The notes under the pieces: model-generated
Seen by the model: the letters and a program-made list of their open reading frames with translations, nothing else
Databases searched by the model: none
What the model was told of the DNA's origin: nothing
Shown: positions 61,163 through 64,000 of the stretch, in pieces
Numbering within the stretch: position 1 is the stretch's first letter
Layout of the letters: each line of letters starts with the position of its first letter
Origin: Blastocystis sp. Blastoise
Lineage: Eukaryota; Sar; Bigyra; Opalinata; Blastocystidae
Assembly: GCA_039096225.1 (NCBI GenBank)
Contig: JBBPEB010000002.1
Coordinates: forward strand, 1,103,501-1,167,500
DNA length: 64,000 nucleotides
Reading direction: 5' to 3'
Position numbers and translations under genes: made by a program

Positions 61163-64000
61163 GTATATATTAATATCCTTAATTTAGTTCATGTAGCGTA
61201 CGGTGTCTCACACACTTTCACTATTATTGACTTTGTTATTAACTTTTATAAAATAAAAATAACATCATAAAATACGGAACACAATTCTGAAAATGACTGT
61301 TAAAGAAATTTTTCGAAAACTCTAAATTTCTGGCTAAAAAATGCAAAAAACCATTTTCGCACAAAATTTTAACCAAAATTATTGGATTATTTTTATTTTA
61401 TCCAATATTTTTCATTTTTATAAAAACACTTATTTTTCGTTTTTCATTTTTTATTGTTTTCTTATTTTTCCTATATCACTTCACATACTCTATATTTATT
61501 TTTATAAAATTGACTTTTATTGACGGGTTAGTCTTATAAATAGTTTTGACGGGTAAATTTGTTTATATTTACAACTTGACAACATATCAATACACACATC
61601 ACTAACTATAAACTCTAAAATGGTTTCAGTTGTTATGATACTGACCTCAACTACTCTGAAACCACAATAATTCCTTTAAATAACAACAAAAGTCAAACTG
61701 ATATCCGACACATTCCTTCTTTATAAACTTATTTGAGCTTTAATGTATTTATTTAACTCTGTATCCGTCATAAATATGTTTTATATTTTAATAATATGTT
61801 TTAATAAGAAAATATTTGATAATAGAAATTTTGATGTTTTGATAGTATAGTTTGTTATTCGTCTTTCTCCTTGAGTTTTGGGTATTTTTTAAAAATAAAA
61901 GTATAATTATAATTAAGATAAGCTATTGCAGATACATATTTTTTATTTCATCTAAATATTTAATATTGACTGAGAAACATTCATTTATATGAAAAACATA
62001 AAAATGAAAATTTTCAAAAAAGGGTATAGTTTGTTATTGTGATTTCTCAATCAATTCTTAATAAAATAAAAAAGTTAAAACATATTTAGAAACTAGACAT
62101 GTCATAGCAGATACATGTTTTTCATTTTTTTAATTAATTGAAAACTCAGGTGACAAGAGTCAATAGTTGAACTCAATAAAAAATGACTTTCAAAAAATTT
62201 TCTTAAAAAGTTTTCATTTGTTTTTTGTTTATATTTTCATCATTAACAATTTTATTTGACATTTGACTTTATATTTAAAAACTACATACCAAAATAAACA
62301 TATTTTACAATTTTATTTTGTTTTTAAAAGACTTTAACAACAGATCACCAGACAATGTTAACTTAATAAACTCTTAAAACGTTTTAATACGTGTTTAGAA
62401 TCATTTATGGACACTGAATATGACTTATTTGAAAAAATTAAGACAACATGTTGAACTGATACTGACAATGTTTGCTTTAAAAAGTCAGTTATGAGTCTTT
62501 ATGAGTTGTATATGTCATAAATAAGCTTAAAATAAATAAATTTGTTTTTAATTGTCTTTAATTAGTGAAATAAGTCGTTTAAAAAGAAGAAAGCATTTTG
62601 GATACTATAGTTTATTTTGACAATTTCTCCATCAATATTAATTTAAATAAAATAAATAAATCTTATTTATAAACTAGACAACCTATAGTTTATATATTTA
62701 TAAAAATATTATCAAAATATAAAATAACTTTTGAGATAAAAAATTATATATGCAAAACATAAAAAAATTAATTTTTGAAAAAAGGGTATACTTTATAACA
62801 TTAATTTCTCAGTCAATATTTAATTATTATAAATAATTTTAGCAAATATATATAGAGAATAATATATATTAACGATATAAATTTTAACATTTAAAATTAA
62901 TTAAGAAATGAGTTCAGTAGAGTCAATAGTATAACATGTTAAAAAACTGAAAATTGAAAAATCGTTTTTCTAAAAATTTTCCGAAAGTTGACAAATCAAA
63001 TTCATATTTGACAAATAATTTTTATATATTTGATAACTAGACCTTATATGTATTGCATTTCTCAAAAAATTAGTCAAAAATAAGTTAGACGAGTGTATGA
63101 TATATATGCACATGTTGACTCATAATTTTGAAAAAAGTAGTTAAATATGTCCTAAACCACATATCAAAGCAATTCTATAAATATTATCACTTTATAATGA
63201 GTTTAAAGGGTAAAATAATTTTGAATTGTCTGTTTGACTGTCTTAAGTGAAGAGATTCAATACACTTTTTATAAAAATGAGTATTAGAGTGTTTAATGTT
63301 TATAATAATAAAAGAATTGTTTGAAATAAAGGTGGTTGTGTGTTTGACCAAAATGTTAAAATGAGTCTATTTTTCTAAAATGGTTACAATAAGTATATAT
63401 TGAGTGTTTTTAGAGTGTTTCATATTAAAATCTACAATAAATAAACATTTTAAGTTGTTTAAAAAATTATTTTTTTAGAATTACAATAGTTAAGTCAAGA
63501 GATTCAAGTCACTTTTTATAAAAATAATAAATAGACTTATTATAGAATATAAAATATTAAAAATTAGTTTAATTAAACATGGTTGACTGTTTGATAGGAG
63601 TGTTAAAATGGGTAAAAAGATTTTAATTGTTTCTAAAACTGTATAATACGTTTTTATGTCACTAAATACAAAATTATTATTGTTTAAAGAATGTTTTTTG
63701 TCTTTCAAAAGAACTCATTTTTTGTAATTGTGACTTTAAACAAAAGAGATTCAAGTTATTTTTTATAAATTAAAATAACAAATTAAATATATGTGTATAT
63801 GAATATAAAATTAGTTAAAATAAAAGTGAGTATATGTATTTAAAAACGTTTAAATCTTTTAGAGTTTTTTTATAATAACTTATTTGTTTTATAAACTATA
63901 TTTTATGTATAATAGGTAAAGTTTCCAAAGTATTTAAATCTATTTAGTTATGAAATGGAATGTAATTTTTGTTTTATATTTTAGTTTTTATTTCTTATTT
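61163..64000. other. Gene-free, repeat-containing region
   Basis: TA microsatellites and conserved frames are both absent. Diverged repeat units are visible. One carries GTATAGTTTGTTATT followed by TTTCTC..TCAAT..TTAA and occurs near 61845, 62027, 62609 and 62786. Another carries GAGATTCAA..CACTTTTTAT and occurs near 63250, 63499 and 63749. A hairpin (GGTTTCAG...CTGAAACC) lies at about 61622-61662. Confidence 0.6.
63250..63790. repeat. Diverged tandem repeat, unit about 247 bp
   Basis: The block AGAGATTCAA followed by CACTTTTTATAAAAAT (third copy GTTATTTTTTATAAAT) recurs at about 63250, 63499 and 63749. The spacing is therefore close to 248 and 250 bp. Between the blocks, TGTTTGA followed by TGTTAAAATG(A/G)G is also shared by the first two units. 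Confidence 0.6.

Noticed and set aside
61190-61280. Terminal repeat of a third hAT element starting GGTGTCTCACAC
   Set aside because: No inverted partner or 8-bp duplication could be found within the window.

Overview
This is nuclear DNA of a eukaryote with a very A+T-rich genome (about four fifths A+T by eye). Almost every protein gene is broken by short introns that open with GTATATAT and close with TATATATAG. Trinucleotide (AAT/ATT)n tracts are common, and one sits in a coding exon as a run of about 90 Asn. The standard genetic code fits everything read. The lineage cannot be named from the sequence. The gene set (MICOS-type CHCH protein, ETF alpha, mevalonate-pathway kinase, soluble fumarate reductase, ALG9, Ariadne ligase, WIPI autophagy protein) points to a protist or early-branching relative of fungi or amoebae with a real mitochondrion and some capacity for fumarate respiration.

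Layout. 1-19.5 kb: a partial low-complexity protein, EBP2 (-), a WIPI/Atg18 PROPPIN (-), a conserved protein of unknown function (+), an Ariadne RBR E3 ligase (-), phosphomevalonate kinase (-), a soluble fumarate reductase (+) and a twin-CX9C MIC19-like protein (+). 19.5-25.3 kb: one very large secreted, single-pass membrane protein (-) built from Ig-like (He_PIG), discoidin-like and Gly/Asp-rich repeats. 25.37-41.59 kb: what looks like one 16.2-kb hAT transposon with an exact 8-bp target-site duplication. It holds a BED-finger hAT transposase and a long antisense stretch of UTP20 whose 5' exons are decaying and whose C-terminal half is missing. 42.3-50.5 kb: tRNA-Gly(GCC), proteasome beta-7 (+), a SANT-domain protein (-), ETF alpha (+) and ALG9 (-). 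50.5-57.1 kb: an ADD-finger/pre-SET/SET protein with a degenerate SET core, and a SelT-like protein that has lost its redox motif. 58.7-61.2 kb: ribosomal protein uL13, a 181-bp non-autonomous hAT element with its own 8-bp duplication, and a PMS2/MutL gene whose similarity stops after the ATPase module. 61.2-64 kb: no genes, but diverged repeated units of about 180 and 247 bp.

The genes are mostly unrelated housekeeping genes, so there is no operon-like logic. Two themes recur: ribosome biogenesis (EBP2, UTP20, uL13) and mitochondrial flavin electron transfer (ETF alpha, fumarate reductase). Exon boundaries given here are manual splices that keep conserved blocks in frame, and small first exons are the least certain part.
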